Positions 52,488-62,250 of a stretch of 64,000 bases of DNA are shown piece after piece; position 1 is the first letter of the stretch, and each line of letters opens with the position of its first letter. The position numbers and the translations under genes were made by a program. Under the pieces are notes generated by a model. The model did not search any database. It saw nothing but the letters and a program-made list of their open reading frames with translations, and was not told the DNA's origin. Source of the stretch: JARLGU01 sp036504535 (GTDB lineage: Bacteria > Armatimonadota > Armatimonadia > Armatimonadales > Capsulimonadaceae); NCBI GenBank assembly GCA_036504535.1, contig DASXUY010000054.1:8383-72382 (forward strand). Direction: 5' to 3'.

Positions 52488-53513
52488 TTAGTACGCGTGG
52501 TCTGCGTCCTTAAGCTCTACCCGCCCGCTGAAGATCTTGTGAACGTATACCGCATACAAGATCACGATGACGGTGCCCACGATATTGATCACGCCAGCAA
52601 CTATTAAGTTCGCTTCCGGAGCCGCCGTGTTGGCTATTGTCAATCCGCCCGTCGCTTGCCCAAGGTTCGGCAGCAAGTTCGGGTAAAGGCTAGCGCCAGC
52701 AGATCCCATCAGGCCCACCAACGCCGCTGCGCTGGAGTACAGCGCCTGAATATCGTTCTTCTTACGAAGCGAAACCCCAATTCCGACAAACCCAGCTATG
52801 CTTAGGAGCGGTATCAGGAAAAGCACTGGCCAGCGTGTGAAGTTTCCAAGAAGGTCAGGGCGTACCAGGAAGCTTGCGCCGGTTGTCAACAGGGCAACGA
52901 CCACCACGATGGCATAGATCACGCCAGCGTACTTTCGAGCCCGGTCCCGGTGCTCGTCGATGCCCGACTTCACTGCCAGGAACAGAGAACCGTGCATCGC
53001 GAGGTATACAAGGCTCAACACGCCTACAAGTATGGCGTATGGGTTCAATGCTAGCCCGAGCGAGCCTATAAACGTGCCGGTCGTCCCGATGAACGGAACT
53101 CCCCGGAACACGTTCCCCACCGCCGCCCCGAAAAACACAGCGAGTAGGATGCTCGAAACACTGTAACACGCATCCCAGAAGTTACGCCACATGTCGTTAT
53201 CGACCTGCTGACGGAACTCGATCGATGTACCACGAACGATCAGGAGCCAGAGCACGATGTTCAGCACGATATAGAAGCCGCTGAAGCTTTTGGCGTAGAG
53301 GTCCGGGAATGCCGAAACCATCGACCCGCCAGCGGCAAGGAGCCAGACTTCGTAGCCAAACCATACTGGACCGACCGACGCGAGGTGCACACGGCGTTCG
53401 TCGTTGTTCTTTCCGAGGATCAAGTGCATCGCACCTGTTCCCAGGTTTAAACCATCAAGAACCGCGAAGGCGATCAGCATACCGCCAAGAATGAGAAACC
53501 AGAGTGTGCTCAT
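52488..53513 (-). CDS. cydB: Cytochrome bd ubiquinol oxidase subunit II
   Basis: A 341-residue membrane protein with about eight to nine helices. The N-terminus LWFLILGGMLIAFAVLDGLNLGTGAMHLIL and GPVWFGYEVWLLAAGGSMVSAFPDLYAKSFSGFYIVLNIVLW are typical CydB. It forms the quinol oxidase with CydA. Its start overlaps the cydA stop by four bases. Confidence 0.95.
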   Translation of the reverse strand: MSTLWFLILGGMLIAFAVLDGLNLGTGAMHLILGKNNDERRVHLASVGPVWFGYEVWLLAAGGSMVSAFPDLYAKSFSGFYIVLNIVLWLLIVRGTSIEFRQQVDNDMWRNFWDACYSVSSILLAVFFGAAVGNVFRGVPFIGTTGTFIGSLGLALNPYAILVGVLSLVYLAMHGSLFLAVKSGIDEHRDRARKYAGVIYAIVVVVALLTTGASFLVRPDLLGNFTRWPVLFLIPLLSIAGFVGIGVSLRKKNDIQALYSSAAALVGLMGSAGASLYPNLLPNLGQATGGLTIANTAAPEANLIVAGVINIVGTVIVILYAVYVHKIFSGRVELKDADHAY

Positions 53514-54898
53514 TTCGATCCCTCCAACGCTTGCTCACCAGCCCCAGGGGCAGCAGGCGAATCCAACGACGTGGCAGTATCTGATTCGGGCCCTTTGGCA
53601 ATGATCTTGCCGACTAGGATGAGGAACAGAACCCCGAGAACAATATAGAGTCCAACAAACCCGATCAGCGTGAAGACCGCCTCACCGGCAGATACGTTGG
53701 CGGAATACCCATCGTTTGTCCGCATCAGGCCATAGACCAGCCACGGCTGACGACCAACTTCGGCAACGCACCAACCCGCTTCGTTAGCTATGTACGGGAA
53801 CGGGAACGCCAACATCAGTAGCCAGAGGAACCAGCGCGCCTTATAAAGCTTCCCGGTTAGCTGCAGGATTAAGGCGATGCCGAGAATGCCGATAAACGCT
53901 ACTCCGAGCCCGATCATGATGTGGTACGCGTAATACGTCACTTCAACGGGCGGACGATTCTCCGCAGGGATATCGTTCAATCCCGTGACCGATGCCTCTG
54001 CACTGCCATATGCTAAGTAACTCAGCAGCTTCGGAACATAGATCGGGTCGAGTAGTTCGCCGCGCTTGGTATCCGGCATGCCGATCAATGCGAGCGGCGC
54101 GCCTGGCTCAGTCTTGAACTGGCCCTCCATGGCAGCCAGCTTTGCAGGGTTGTATTTGACGATCTGCTCACCGTTCTTCGCCCCTGTGGGAAACGCGAGA
54201 AGCACCGAGAAGACCACCCCAGTAACAACGCCAAGCTTAAGACACAGCTTTGAAAACTCGGCGTGCCGGTTAGAAAGCGCATAGAACGCACCCACCGCAG
54301 CTACAACCATTGCTCCCGTCAACAGGGATCCGGTGATCGTATGCAGGTACATCCACAGCTCGTACGGGTTAGTCAGGTACATCCAGAGGTCGTTCAATAC
54401 GAGTTTCCCCGTAGAGCTTATCGTATAGCACGGTACAGGGTTCTGCATGAACGAGTCGGTAACGGTAATAAAGTAACCCGACAGCAGTGTGCCGAAAGCG
54501 AGGAGTACAGAGGACAGCCAATGAACGAATGGTGTTACCTTCTTCTCACCGAACAGAAAAACACCAAGGAAAACCGACTCTAGGAAGAAGGCGTAGACCC
54601 CCTCCATCATAAGTCCTGGGCCTATCACGCCGCCGCCTGTGGCTGCAAATTTTGCCCAGTTTGTGCCAAACTGGAACTCCATCGGCACTCCGGTCGCTAC
54701 ACCAGCGCCGAAATTGAGCAGGAATATCTTCGCCCAAAATCGTGCCGCGCGGGCATAGCGTTCGTCCTTCTGGAAGTAGTGCTTGCTCTTCATGATCGCA
54801 ATCATTACCGACAACCCCATCGTCAGCGCGGGGAAGAGATAATGGAACATGATGAGTACGGCAAAATGGGTGCGGTGGGCTATAACAGCGCCGTCCAT
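53510..54898 (-). CDS. cydA: Cytochrome bd ubiquinol oxidase subunit I
   Basis: A 462-residue membrane protein carrying the heme sites. HRTHFAVLIMFHYLFPALTMG contains a heme ligand His, GVPMEFQFGTNWAKF and MMEGVYAFFLESVFLG the conserved Glu pair, and GWCVAEVGRQPWLVYGLMRT the C-terminal signature. It is a high-affinity oxygen reductase used at low oxygen. The Q-loop is short. cydAB is a two-gene operon. Confidence 0.96.
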   Translation of the reverse strand: MDGAVIAHRTHFAVLIMFHYLFPALTMGLSVMIAIMKSKHYFQKDERYARAARFWAKIFLLNFGAGVATGVPMEFQFGTNWAKFAATGGGVIGPGLMMEGVYAFFLESVFLGVFLFGEKKVTPFVHWLSSVLLAFGTLLSGYFITVTDSFMQNPVPCYTISSTGKLVLNDLWMYLTNPYELWMYLHTITGSLLTGAMVVAAVGAFYALSNRHAEFSKLCLKLGVVTGVVFSVLLAFPTGAKNGEQIVKYNPAKLAAMEGQFKTEPGAPLALIGMPDTKRGELLDPIYVPKLLSYLAYGSAEASVTGLNDIPAENRPPVEVTYYAYHIMIGLGVAFIGILGIALILQLTGKLYKARWFLWLLMLAFPFPYIANEAGWCVAEVGRQPWLVYGLMRTNDGYSANVSAGEAVFTLIGFVGLYIVLGVLFLILVGKIIAKGPESDTATSLDSPAAPGAGEQALEGSK

Positions 54899-55088
54899 AA
54901 GTTCATCCTTTCGTCGTCGGAGCTAAGGTTACCTGCGCAGCCTTAGAAAATCCGACCTTTGGGTCCATTATGGCGATACATTCTGGCCATGAACCTCCAC
55001 GTTTTAGCGTATTGACCAACATTCTTACTAATCAATATCAACGAATAGCAATTACGCCCAAGGAGATGGCTTCTGCAGAGCCGCGAAC
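54899..55088. other. Divergent region between cydA and the cyclase gene
   Basis: No gene is seen. AAGGATGAA before cydA is its ribosome site. TTGACC-AACA at about 55012 resembles an FNR half-site but the match is weak. Confidence 0.35.
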
Positions 55089-55117
55089 TTGACACAGTAT
55101 GCTGTTTCCGGTAACAT
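55089..55117 (+). promoter_or_regulatory. Sigma-70 promoter of the cyclase-GH13 operon
   Basis: TTGACA (55089-55094), a 17-bp spacer and TAACAT (55112-55117) form a near-consensus promoter, with transcription expected about 40 bases before the ATG at 55165. Confidence 0.6.
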
Positions 55118-55164
55118 ACGGCCTAGGACGCTACCCAAACTAACCCGCCCCTGAAGTCATCCAA

Positions 55165-55836
55165 ATGTCCCTCATCGATATATCGCTGAACCTAAACTCG
55201 TCTCTCGTCACCTGGAAGGGAGAGGATGCAGGCCTGCGTTTGCGATGGGTGGACCAGTTCGGCATTGACGGATCTGAAAACTGCACGTCCGAGGTGCGGT
55301 TCGGAAGCCACCTGGGAACTCATCTGGATGCACCGCTACACTTTATACCGGGCGGCGGTACTGTCGATCAAATCTCACCTGACGTGTTAGTCGGGGGCTG
55401 CTACGTTGCGGATCTCATGAGCTTCAGCAATCCTGAGATCACCGTAGAAGCGCTAGATGCTGCAAGTATTCCCTCAGGAACTCGCCGTCTCCTCCTTAAG
55501 ACCGCGAATAGCGCCAACCGACTTCTCAACGACTCTCAATTTCATGACGAGTTCGTCGCCATCGGCCCAGACGCAGCCCAGTGGATAGTGGCCCAAGGTA
55601 TTGCTCTCGTGGGCGTGGACTACCTCTCTGTGGGGTCAGCGACCACGGGCAACGGCAGCGAAGTGCACCGTGCACTTCTCGGCGCTGGAATTGTCGCTGT
55701 CGAAGGACTTAACCTTACCAATGTCGCTCCTGGCCCATACACATTGATCTGTCTACCACTCAAAGTTGTGGGTGCCGAGGGCGCTCCGGTGCGGGCGCTT
55801 TTGGCGACACCTGGACACTTTGACGTGAAATCGTGA
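55165..55836 (+). CDS. Cyclase-family metal hydrolase (kynurenine formamidase-like)
   Basis: A 223-residue protein with the family metal motif HLGTHLDAPLHFIPGG (HxGTHxDxPxH) near residue 52, and the second region VGVDYLSVGS with HRALLGAGIVAVEGLNLTN. Members hydrolyse N-formylkynurenine or other amides and lactones. The neighbouring gene is a GH13-like protein whose start overlaps this stop, so a role in sugar lactone or carbohydrate metabolism is possible. The substrate is undetermined. Confidence 0.88.
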   Translation: MSLIDISLNLNSSLVTWKGEDAGLRLRWVDQFGIDGSENCTSEVRFGSHLGTHLDAPLHFIPGGGTVDQISPDVLVGGCYVADLMSFSNPEITVEALDAASIPSGTRRLLLKTANSANRLLNDSQFHDEFVAIGPDAAQWIVAQGIALVGVDYLSVGSATTGNGSEVHRALLGAGIVAVEGLNLTNVAPGPYTLICLPLKVVGAEGAPVRALLATPGHFDVKS

Positions 55837-57908
55837 CGATGGATCACTCACAAATCTCACCACTCGATCGGGACTTCTCTATGACCAACCAGCCTACCGA
55901 ATACTCTCACGGCGCGCTACGTATCACTGTAAATGAAGCTGGACATGTATCCGGCGTCTCGTTTCGCGGCGATAACCTGATGCTTCCCGCGTCAGAGTGG
56001 GGCTTTTCGCTTACGATCGATGGCGCAGAGTCCGCTGACTGGCAACTCCAGTCGCAATTCACCACGAAGCTCCCAAACGGGATTGAAGTGACACTGGAGT
56101 ACTCGTCGCCAAGCGTGGCTGATTTGCGTGTCTGGCAGATACTGGACCTCTACGGTGACGCTGGCCGAATCGAACGGTGGGTGCACGTAGCCACTTCGCC
56201 CAAGACGCCGCGATCGATGACAAAGGCTACTCTCACTATGACGGGGCTGACCGCTGGCTCTCCAGAAAAGACAGGCGTCTCCGTGCCGATGGCCCGCATC
56301 AAACCGGGCACACCGCTTGCGGATATCGCACAACGGCCCCGCGTGTTCCCATCCGGCGACAAGCCCAACGATCACGGCGACTTCGATCTCGTGCTCTCGT
56401 CGCCCGACCTCATCCTAGGAACGGTCACATTTTCCCGAAGCGAACCTCCGCTCCACGTTGCTGTGACACCGTTCGCCGAAGACATCCCCGCTACAACGCG
56501 ACTGTACGGCGCCGGTGACGGCCCGGTGGTTGTCGTCGAACACGAGTTTGCTACGGAAGTACGGCTGAACGGCGAAGGAACGGTCACGGCAGGAGAGCAA
56601 GTGATGCAGATCCAGCACAAGGACTGGAGAGGCGCGCTTCCGGCAATCGGCAAGCTATTCGGCCAGCGTGGCTATATGCCGCCCGATGACCGGCCCTCTT
56701 GGGGGAGTAATATCTCAGTCTACGAAGCTGACATGGTTCACCACAACGGATTCAAAGGGCTCGAGACGCGACTGGCCGAGATTCAAGCCGCGGGGTTCAA
56801 CACCATCTATCTTATGCCATGGCATGTCGGATGCTACGCCACATTGGATTACCTCACCGTCGCGCCTGAGCTTGGGAGCTTCGATGACCTTAAAGCTCTA
56901 ACCTCAGCGATCCACGCACGCGGTATGAATGTGCTATTCGACCTCCTGCTCGTGATAGCAATGCCAGAAAGCAACTATTACAGGGACCATCCTGAGTGGT
57001 TTTACCGGAACGAGAGCGGCGAAATACAGCCCCACCCTGTTTGGAAAGCGCCCTGTCTTGACCCGGCGTCGCCTGGTTTTCGCGATTTCCTTACCGCATA
57101 TGCCGTCCGGTGCTGCTCGGAATGGGGCGCGGACGGCTTCCGTGTCGACGCGCCGGGCCACCGCGGCGGCAACTGGGGCAGCACGCTCGAAGGGCTGCAG
57201 CCGCACGAGCACTCGGCGGCGATCTTCTCCCTTCTGGACGAGATCCGTGAAGCGATCCGCGAGGTCAAGCCACACGCCATCTTGCTGGCCGAAACATTCG
57301 GCCCCGAATTGGTGCGAAGGTGCGATCTGGTCTGCTGGCAGTGGATATTTACTGTCGATTGGCTCGTTGAGCGCGTACTTGACGGAAGCTTGAGTGGTGC
57401 AGATATCCAGCGCGTAATCGGCGAACAGGTCCTCGCGCAACCTCCACGAGCGTGGCTGACGTTCTTCACCGTCAATCACGACACTAAGGCTTTTAGCGGC
57501 TTCGACCGGGAAGGCGACGGGGAGCGCGCGCTTCGAGCAACTCTCGCCCTTATCGGCGCGGGATTCCTGAATTTCGGTGGCGGCTGGGGAATGCGCGATA
57601 GGCCGTCAGCTGACGAAGCCAACGAATTCACGCGTCTTCTTGAAACAAAGCAGCGTCTCGGTGGTCTAAGCACATCGGACGTAGCATTTCCGCCGTCGGC
57701 AGATAACGCTTTGTTCATTGCGGAGCGTATTGTAGGCGGCACTGGGGAGCGCGCCAAGGGGCAGCAGGCTCACGTTAGGGTGATCACCAACTTCTCGAAT
57801 GAGTCGAAAGGCATGCCGGAAGGACTGGGTGACGTTATCTACTCGCGGCTTGGGTCTACTTTGGGAGAAGTTGCGGCGTGGGACACAATCGTAGCACGCG
57901 TTAGCTAG
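55833..57908 (+). CDS. GH13-like (alpha-amylase family) protein
   Basis: A 691-residue protein. The first 270 residues form beta-sheet domains, followed by a TIM barrel. GH13 regions II, III and IV are present: Asp439 in GADGFRVDAPGH, Glu487 in LLAETFG and Asp550 in FFTVNHDTK, so the catalytic triad is retained. Region I (DxVxNH) is replaced by LLLVIAMPE. There is no signal peptide. The GTG start overlaps the cyclase stop by four bases; an ATG two codons on is an alternative. The substrate is not predictable. Confidence 0.82.
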   Translation: MTMDHSQISPLDRDFSMTNQPTEYSHGALRITVNEAGHVSGVSFRGDNLMLPASEWGFSLTIDGAESADWQLQSQFTTKLPNGIEVTLEYSSPSVADLRVWQILDLYGDAGRIERWVHVATSPKTPRSMTKATLTMTGLTAGSPEKTGVSVPMARIKPGTPLADIAQRPRVFPSGDKPNDHGDFDLVLSSPDLILGTVTFSRSEPPLHVAVTPFAEDIPATTRLYGAGDGPVVVVEHEFATEVRLNGEGTVTAGEQVMQIQHKDWRGALPAIGKLFGQRGYMPPDDRPSWGSNISVYEADMVHHNGFKGLETRLAEIQAAGFNTIYLMPWHVGCYATLDYLTVAPELGSFDDLKALTSAIHARGMNVLFDLLLVIAMPESNYYRDHPEWFYRNESGEIQPHPVWKAPCLDPASPGFRDFLTAYAVRCCSEWGADGFRVDAPGHRGGNWGSTLEGLQPHEHSAAIFSLLDEIREAIREVKPHAILLAETFGPELVRRCDLVCWQWIFTVDWLVERVLDGSLSGADIQRVIGEQVLAQPPRAWLTFFTVNHDTKAFSGFDREGDGERALRATLALIGAGFLNFGGGWGMRDRPSADEANEFTRLLETKQRLGGLSTSDVAFPPSADNALFIAERIVGGTGERAKGQQAHVRVITNFSNESKGMPEGLGDVIYSRLGSTLGEVAAWDTIVARVS

Positions 57909-57933
57909 GGGAGCTTAATCCCACTTGAGAGGA

Positions 57934-58017
<84 letters not shown>

Positions 58018-58037
58018 ACGAAGGACGGGACGGCATC

Positions 58038-58067
58038 ATTATAGCCACTTGAACGCCGTTGTGTCAA
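58038..58067 (-). promoter_or_regulatory. Consensus promoter of the tRNA-Leu gene
   Basis: On the minus strand TTGACA (58062-58067), an 18-bp spacer and TATAAT (58038-58043), both hexamers perfect, lie about 20 bp upstream of the mature tRNA 5' end. Confidence 0.85.
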
Positions 58068-58309
58068 CCAGAGCTATCGCAATGTCCACTTTCGCCGCCC
58101 GTTTGCGATGGGATAAGCGCCCGTCCAACCGGTAATGATTAGAAACTGATTGACTTGTATACTTGCCGCGAAGCGCGAGATTGTCTCGATAGCCGGTAAC
58201 ATAGTCGTACATGTGAGATTTGGGATCGGACCGGCGCGCCCGGACCGAAAGGCTGCGAACAGGTGATCATCGAACGATTCACCGTCGCCGCTCGTCGAAA
58301 GGAATAAAG

Positions 58310-59029
58310 ATGCTCAGTTTGATTAAGCGATTTCGATTGTTTGCCATTGTGGTAGCGGCCGCTGTTTCGGTGGCGGCAATTTCCGGGTGCGGGAGTAGCA
58401 GTTCGTCAACTTCGAATACGCTGCTTCGGGTTGCAGACACCGTTTCAGACGGGACGGCGACGATTTTTAACAATGGTGTCGCGGTAGCCCCAGCGCAAAC
58501 GTTCTTCCAGTCGTCGAAGTTCTTCTCGACCACCCCCGGAGTTGATTCCCTCACATTCTCTCTCAGTAGCGCACCGGTCGGTGTCACGTATCCGGCTATC
58601 AGCCAGACGCTTAGTACGGGGACGCCTTACACCGCCATGCTTTTTGGTCGCGCCGACGTTACCGTGGCAACCGATGCGCGGTTCCCGAAACTTGTAGTAA
58701 CCGCTGACGATCGAACCATCCCTGACACAAACAAGTCACGTGTTCGCATCGTTCACGCTGGCCCTGACCTCGCTGCTTGCGACGTCGCTCTCAACTCCAA
58801 AGCACTGGTGACTAATGTCGGTTACCTTTCTATCGGCTCGTATGCCGATGTGGATGCTGGCAATCAGGTGTTCGCGGTAACGCTGAACGGCGCAGGCACA
58901 GCAGTTGCAGGCGGAACGTTCACGTTCAACTCTGGCCAGCTTTACACGGTTTATATCCTCGAAAGCCTCTCGACAGGATCGCCGGTTTACTCCATTCAGG
59001 TTACGAACGACTCCAACGCCACAACGTAA
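58310..59029 (+). CDS. DUF4397-domain lipoprotein
   Basis: A 239-residue protein. The signal peptide MLSLIKRFRLFAIVVAAAVSVAAISGC has a lipobox, followed by a serine-rich linker. The rest fits DUF4397 repeats: LLRVADTVSDGTATIFNNGVAVA and SRVRIVHAGPDLAACDVALN, then GQLYTVYILES. These are surface lipoproteins of unknown job in many phyla. The ATG at 58310 is chosen for AAAGGAAT upstream and for the signal peptide. Confidence 0.88.
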   Translation: MLSLIKRFRLFAIVVAAAVSVAAISGCGSSSSSTSNTLLRVADTVSDGTATIFNNGVAVAPAQTFFQSSKFFSTTPGVDSLTFSLSSAPVGVTYPAISQTLSTGTPYTAMLFGRADVTVATDARFPKLVVTADDRTIPDTNKSRVRIVHAGPDLAACDVALNSKALVTNVGYLSIGSYADVDAGNQVFAVTLNGAGTAVAGGTFTFNSGQLYTVYILESLSTGSPVYSIQVTNDSNATT

Positions 59030-59046
59030 TCGCAGTCAGTCGATTA

Positions 59047-59080
59047 CGGCCTAGCGCATTTAGTTGCGCTGGGCCGTTTT
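59047..59080 (+). terminator. Rho-independent terminator after the DUF4397 gene
   Basis: CGGCCtAGCGCA pairs with TGCGCTgGGCCG, then TTTT. It lies 18 bp after the stop codon. Confidence 0.8.
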
Positions 59081-59143
59081 GCCGTCCATGATGATCGCGA
59101 CCATTTCCGGCGAAGCCCGCGCGAAGGGGTAATTCGCGCTACC

Positions 59144-62020
59144 TTACTGCCCCTTCTTTGCCACAAAAGGATACGCATCCTCATCGTCGCCTATTCGAGA
59201 CGACGCAGAGCGGGTAAGGTACCCGTCGTCGTATCCTGACGCTGTCCGCTCCGTGGTCTGGCGCAGCAGAGGGCGCTGAACGACGGCGCCTGTCATCGAG
59301 CCGTGCGGGATGTGTGTCGCCATGCCATCAGGGGCATCGGCCAGTTCGGCATCCGCCAGCAAAGCTTCCTCCTCGGATATCGCCTTCGCTCGCCGCTTCA
59401 CTTTCCATCCCAGCCGTCTCCACGCAACATCCAACAGCAGCAGGCCAGATGCTATTACAAGTAAGCCAGGCGTGAGAGCTACGACAGCCACGTCCCAGAG
59501 TCGTGTGTTCCGGAATACGTCGACCGGTCGTGTCAGGAACTTCCCGCCGGTTCCGGACGTAAGCGCTGACAAGACCACCGTATTCGGCGGCGAGTTCTGG
59601 TACTCAGGCGAATACGGCACCGCCAGCGCTGCCGATTGGCTAACTCCCGGTCGGCTATTGTCACGCACATTGACCAGATACAGCCCGCTCTGATCAGCAT
59701 CGAAAGCTCCCTCGTATCGTCCCGGAGCAGTCTGGTTCAACGTTAGCCGTGTTAGCTTCTGATCGCTGCCGACTACAACCGCGCTCAGGCTTGCGCCATC
59801 GACAAAGTCGCCCGTGGGCGTGAACGCATCCACGGCGATGTGGCCGCGACCGGCATCACGGTCCACGCTGGTTTGGAGGCCAGCGCTAACCTCGTTTTTG
59901 AGCGACCAACGCACGGTTTGAGCCCAGAACTGGTTGAAACCGCCCCACCCAACCCACTGAGCCGCCCAGTGGGCTCTATCGTCACTTGTGAACGCGAAGG
60001 TTCGACCCAGCCCGTACTGCCGGTAAGCCATCAACGTGTCCCGATCCCCGGGTACAGTGAGCGCTACAGTGGCGTCGGACTTCGGGGTGACAATGTTGTA
60101 GCCGAGCAACGGCGGCTCGCTGGCGAACGGCACCCCTCCCAGTACGGGATCTGTTGGGTTGAAGATTGGTCGAAATGGCTTCTCGACAAACAGGGACGCC
60201 TTGATCGTCTGCACATCGCGCGCAAACATGCGCGGCAGGTCCGACGCCCTCGACACAGCCTGCATCTGTCCGTGTCCTGCGGCCGCGACTGACTTTTGGA
60301 ACGGCACGTGCGGATCGCCAGATTCACCGATGCCTATCATGCTCGTCGTGATCTTGCTGGACACGAATTCGACGCGAGCCATATCCGCGCAACCTTCCTG
60401 CTCCTCGGAGTCAGTTGTGTCAGCGCACATGATCACGTGACGGGTTGGAAACTTGGTCGCCTCCAGCATCGAATACGCTGCCTGAAGGCCAGTCTTGCAA
60501 GCAATGCCGCCCCCGCCAGCTTCGAGCCCATTGATCAGCTTCGCCGCCTCCTTGGCCTTTCGCGCGGCCTGTAGCGGCACCACAACAGTGGGCTGCTCCG
60601 TGACTGCGATAACAGCCACTTCGTCATCTGGCTGCAGGCTCTTCATGAGATTTACGGCCGCCTGTGCGGCAAGCTGCACCTTCTGCACACCGCCTTCGGT
60701 CGCTGACATCGACCCGGATGCGTCGAGGACGATCACTACTGCGACCGGCGGAACGCGCTTCTTCTCCGGTACGCGCATATCGACCGGCAGTGCGGCCTCG
60801 ATTGGGGTGTCGTTGTACAGGCCGCTTCCGAACGAGTTCAATCCGCCCACCATTCCGAGACCGGTGCCAAAGTCTTTCACCGATGTCGCAAGGCTGGTCA
60901 TCTGGTCCGGAGAGAAGTCAGTCGACGCCACGTCGGATATAACCACGGAATCATACGCCTGCCATTCCGCCACAGATTTCGGGGAGTTAGCGGGTGCGCG
61001 CACATCGAGTCCAACCCCTTGCGCAGCCAGCGCCGCCCTGAGGACACCGGCAGTGGAGCTGCCCGATGACGCGATATACAGCACGCGAGGAGTCCCGTGA
61101 ACATTCGTCACGCCGAATGCATGATTGTTTTGCGATACAGTGTCTTTCGCGGCGACAACCACGGCCTCATAACGATGTGCGCCTGCCATGGTTTCCCGGC
61201 CCGTGAGCGCGACGATATTCTTCCCTGCATGGAGTGCAACCTGTGTGGCGCTGATCTGCACTCCGTCACGATTGATCTTAACGGTGGCATCCTGGGCGAC
61301 GCTTGAGCTGACAACCACCCGGACAGCAAACGGCGCATCCTTTTCGACATGCGCCGGCAGCCTTACGGAATCGACACTCGTTTCCGGCGACTGGCTGGCG
61401 TCCAGTCCAACCGGCGCCACATCGACTTGAATTCCCTTCTCCTTCAACGCGGCAACTTCAGCCGCAGCATCGCCCGCGTTCTCTTTGCCGTCGGTAAGCA
61501 GCACAATCTTCTTGCCGGTATCGGTCGGGAATGCTGCCTCAGCGCTCTTGATGGCGTCCTGCAGGCTGGTCGCGTCACTGGCGACAGCGGCGTGCGACCC
61601 AGTGAACTTTGGGTCACTCGACGGTTGCGTTTCGAGGTTGGGATAGCGGCCGAAGGTCACAACGCCAGCGCGATCACCACCGCCACGCGCATCGAGTGAG
61701 TTGGTGATAAAGCGGTTGGCTGCGGCGCGCTGATCGGGCCGCATGGAGTCTGACAGATCGAGTAGGTACATCACGGTCAGATCATGCGAAAGAACGCGCC
61801 AATGAGGCTGTGCTAGCGCCACCACGACTAGAGTTACGAGTATCGCCCGCACCACTCGTGTCTGGCGTATCTGCTCCACGTCCAGCGGCGCATGGGAATG
61901 CCGCGATGCCGCCCACACGACCGCCAGAACAACAGGCAGGAGCAGCAACGCCAAAGGTTGATCAAAGCTAAGCGGAAACGCCATACTTGATTCTAGCATT
62001 CCGTTTACCCAAAGGCTCAT
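59144..62020 (-). CDS. Membrane protein with two von Willebrand factor A domains
   Basis: A 958-residue protein. It opens with two transmembrane helices (LALLLLPVVLAVVWAAS and VVRAILVTLVVVALAQPHW). A first VWA domain follows with MIDAS motif LLDLSDSMRPD, and a second with VIVLDASGSMSATEGG and CADTTDSEE. A GATase1-like segment (GTPRVLYIASSGSS) lies between them. A last helix TPGLLVIASGLLLLDVAWRRLGW precedes a cytoplasmic tail. This domain order is found in large BatA-like proteins of several phyla; function is unknown. In-frame ATGs at 61999 and 61984 are alternative starts. Confidence 0.85.
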   Translation of the reverse strand: MSLWVNGMLESSMAFPLSFDQPLALLLLPVVLAVVWAASRHSHAPLDVEQIRQTRVVRAILVTLVVVALAQPHWRVLSHDLTVMYLLDLSDSMRPDQRAAANRFITNSLDARGGGDRAGVVTFGRYPNLETQPSSDPKFTGSHAAVASDATSLQDAIKSAEAAFPTDTGKKIVLLTDGKENAGDAAAEVAALKEKGIQVDVAPVGLDASQSPETSVDSVRLPAHVEKDAPFAVRVVVSSSVAQDATVKINRDGVQISATQVALHAGKNIVALTGRETMAGAHRYEAVVVAAKDTVSQNNHAFGVTNVHGTPRVLYIASSGSSTAGVLRAALAAQGVGLDVRAPANSPKSVAEWQAYDSVVISDVASTDFSPDQMTSLATSVKDFGTGLGMVGGLNSFGSGLYNDTPIEAALPVDMRVPEKKRVPPVAVVIVLDASGSMSATEGGVQKVQLAAQAAVNLMKSLQPDDEVAVIAVTEQPTVVVPLQAARKAKEAAKLINGLEAGGGGIACKTGLQAAYSMLEATKFPTRHVIMCADTTDSEEQEGCADMARVEFVSSKITTSMIGIGESGDPHVPFQKSVAAAGHGQMQAVSRASDLPRMFARDVQTIKASLFVEKPFRPIFNPTDPVLGGVPFASEPPLLGYNIVTPKSDATVALTVPGDRDTLMAYRQYGLGRTFAFTSDDRAHWAAQWVGWGGFNQFWAQTVRWSLKNEVSAGLQTSVDRDAGRGHIAVDAFTPTGDFVDGASLSAVVVGSDQKLTRLTLNQTAPGRYEGAFDADQSGLYLVNVRDNSRPGVSQSAALAVPYSPEYQNSPPNTVVLSALTSGTGGKFLTRPVDVFRNTRLWDVAVVALTPGLLVIASGLLLLDVAWRRLGWKVKRRAKAISEEEALLADAELADAPDGMATHIPHGSMTGAVVQRPLLRQTTERTASGYDDGYLTRSASSRIGDDEDAYPFVAKKGQ

Positions 62021-62250
62021 TGTGTAATCGACGGTCTAGCAACAATTTGTTCGCCTATCCACTTTCAGCACTTCGCAAGTCACCACGCCCCACATCAAAC
62101 CATGGCAACAAACCGCCACCGTTACCTAAAGATCTCCTGGCGGCATGAGCCATCCTACCAAAATCACCCTGAACCCGCCCCACCCCGCAACCGACAATCA
62201 CCATAAGGCAAGCTGCATCAACGCACCGGTGCAGATGCACAAATGCACAT

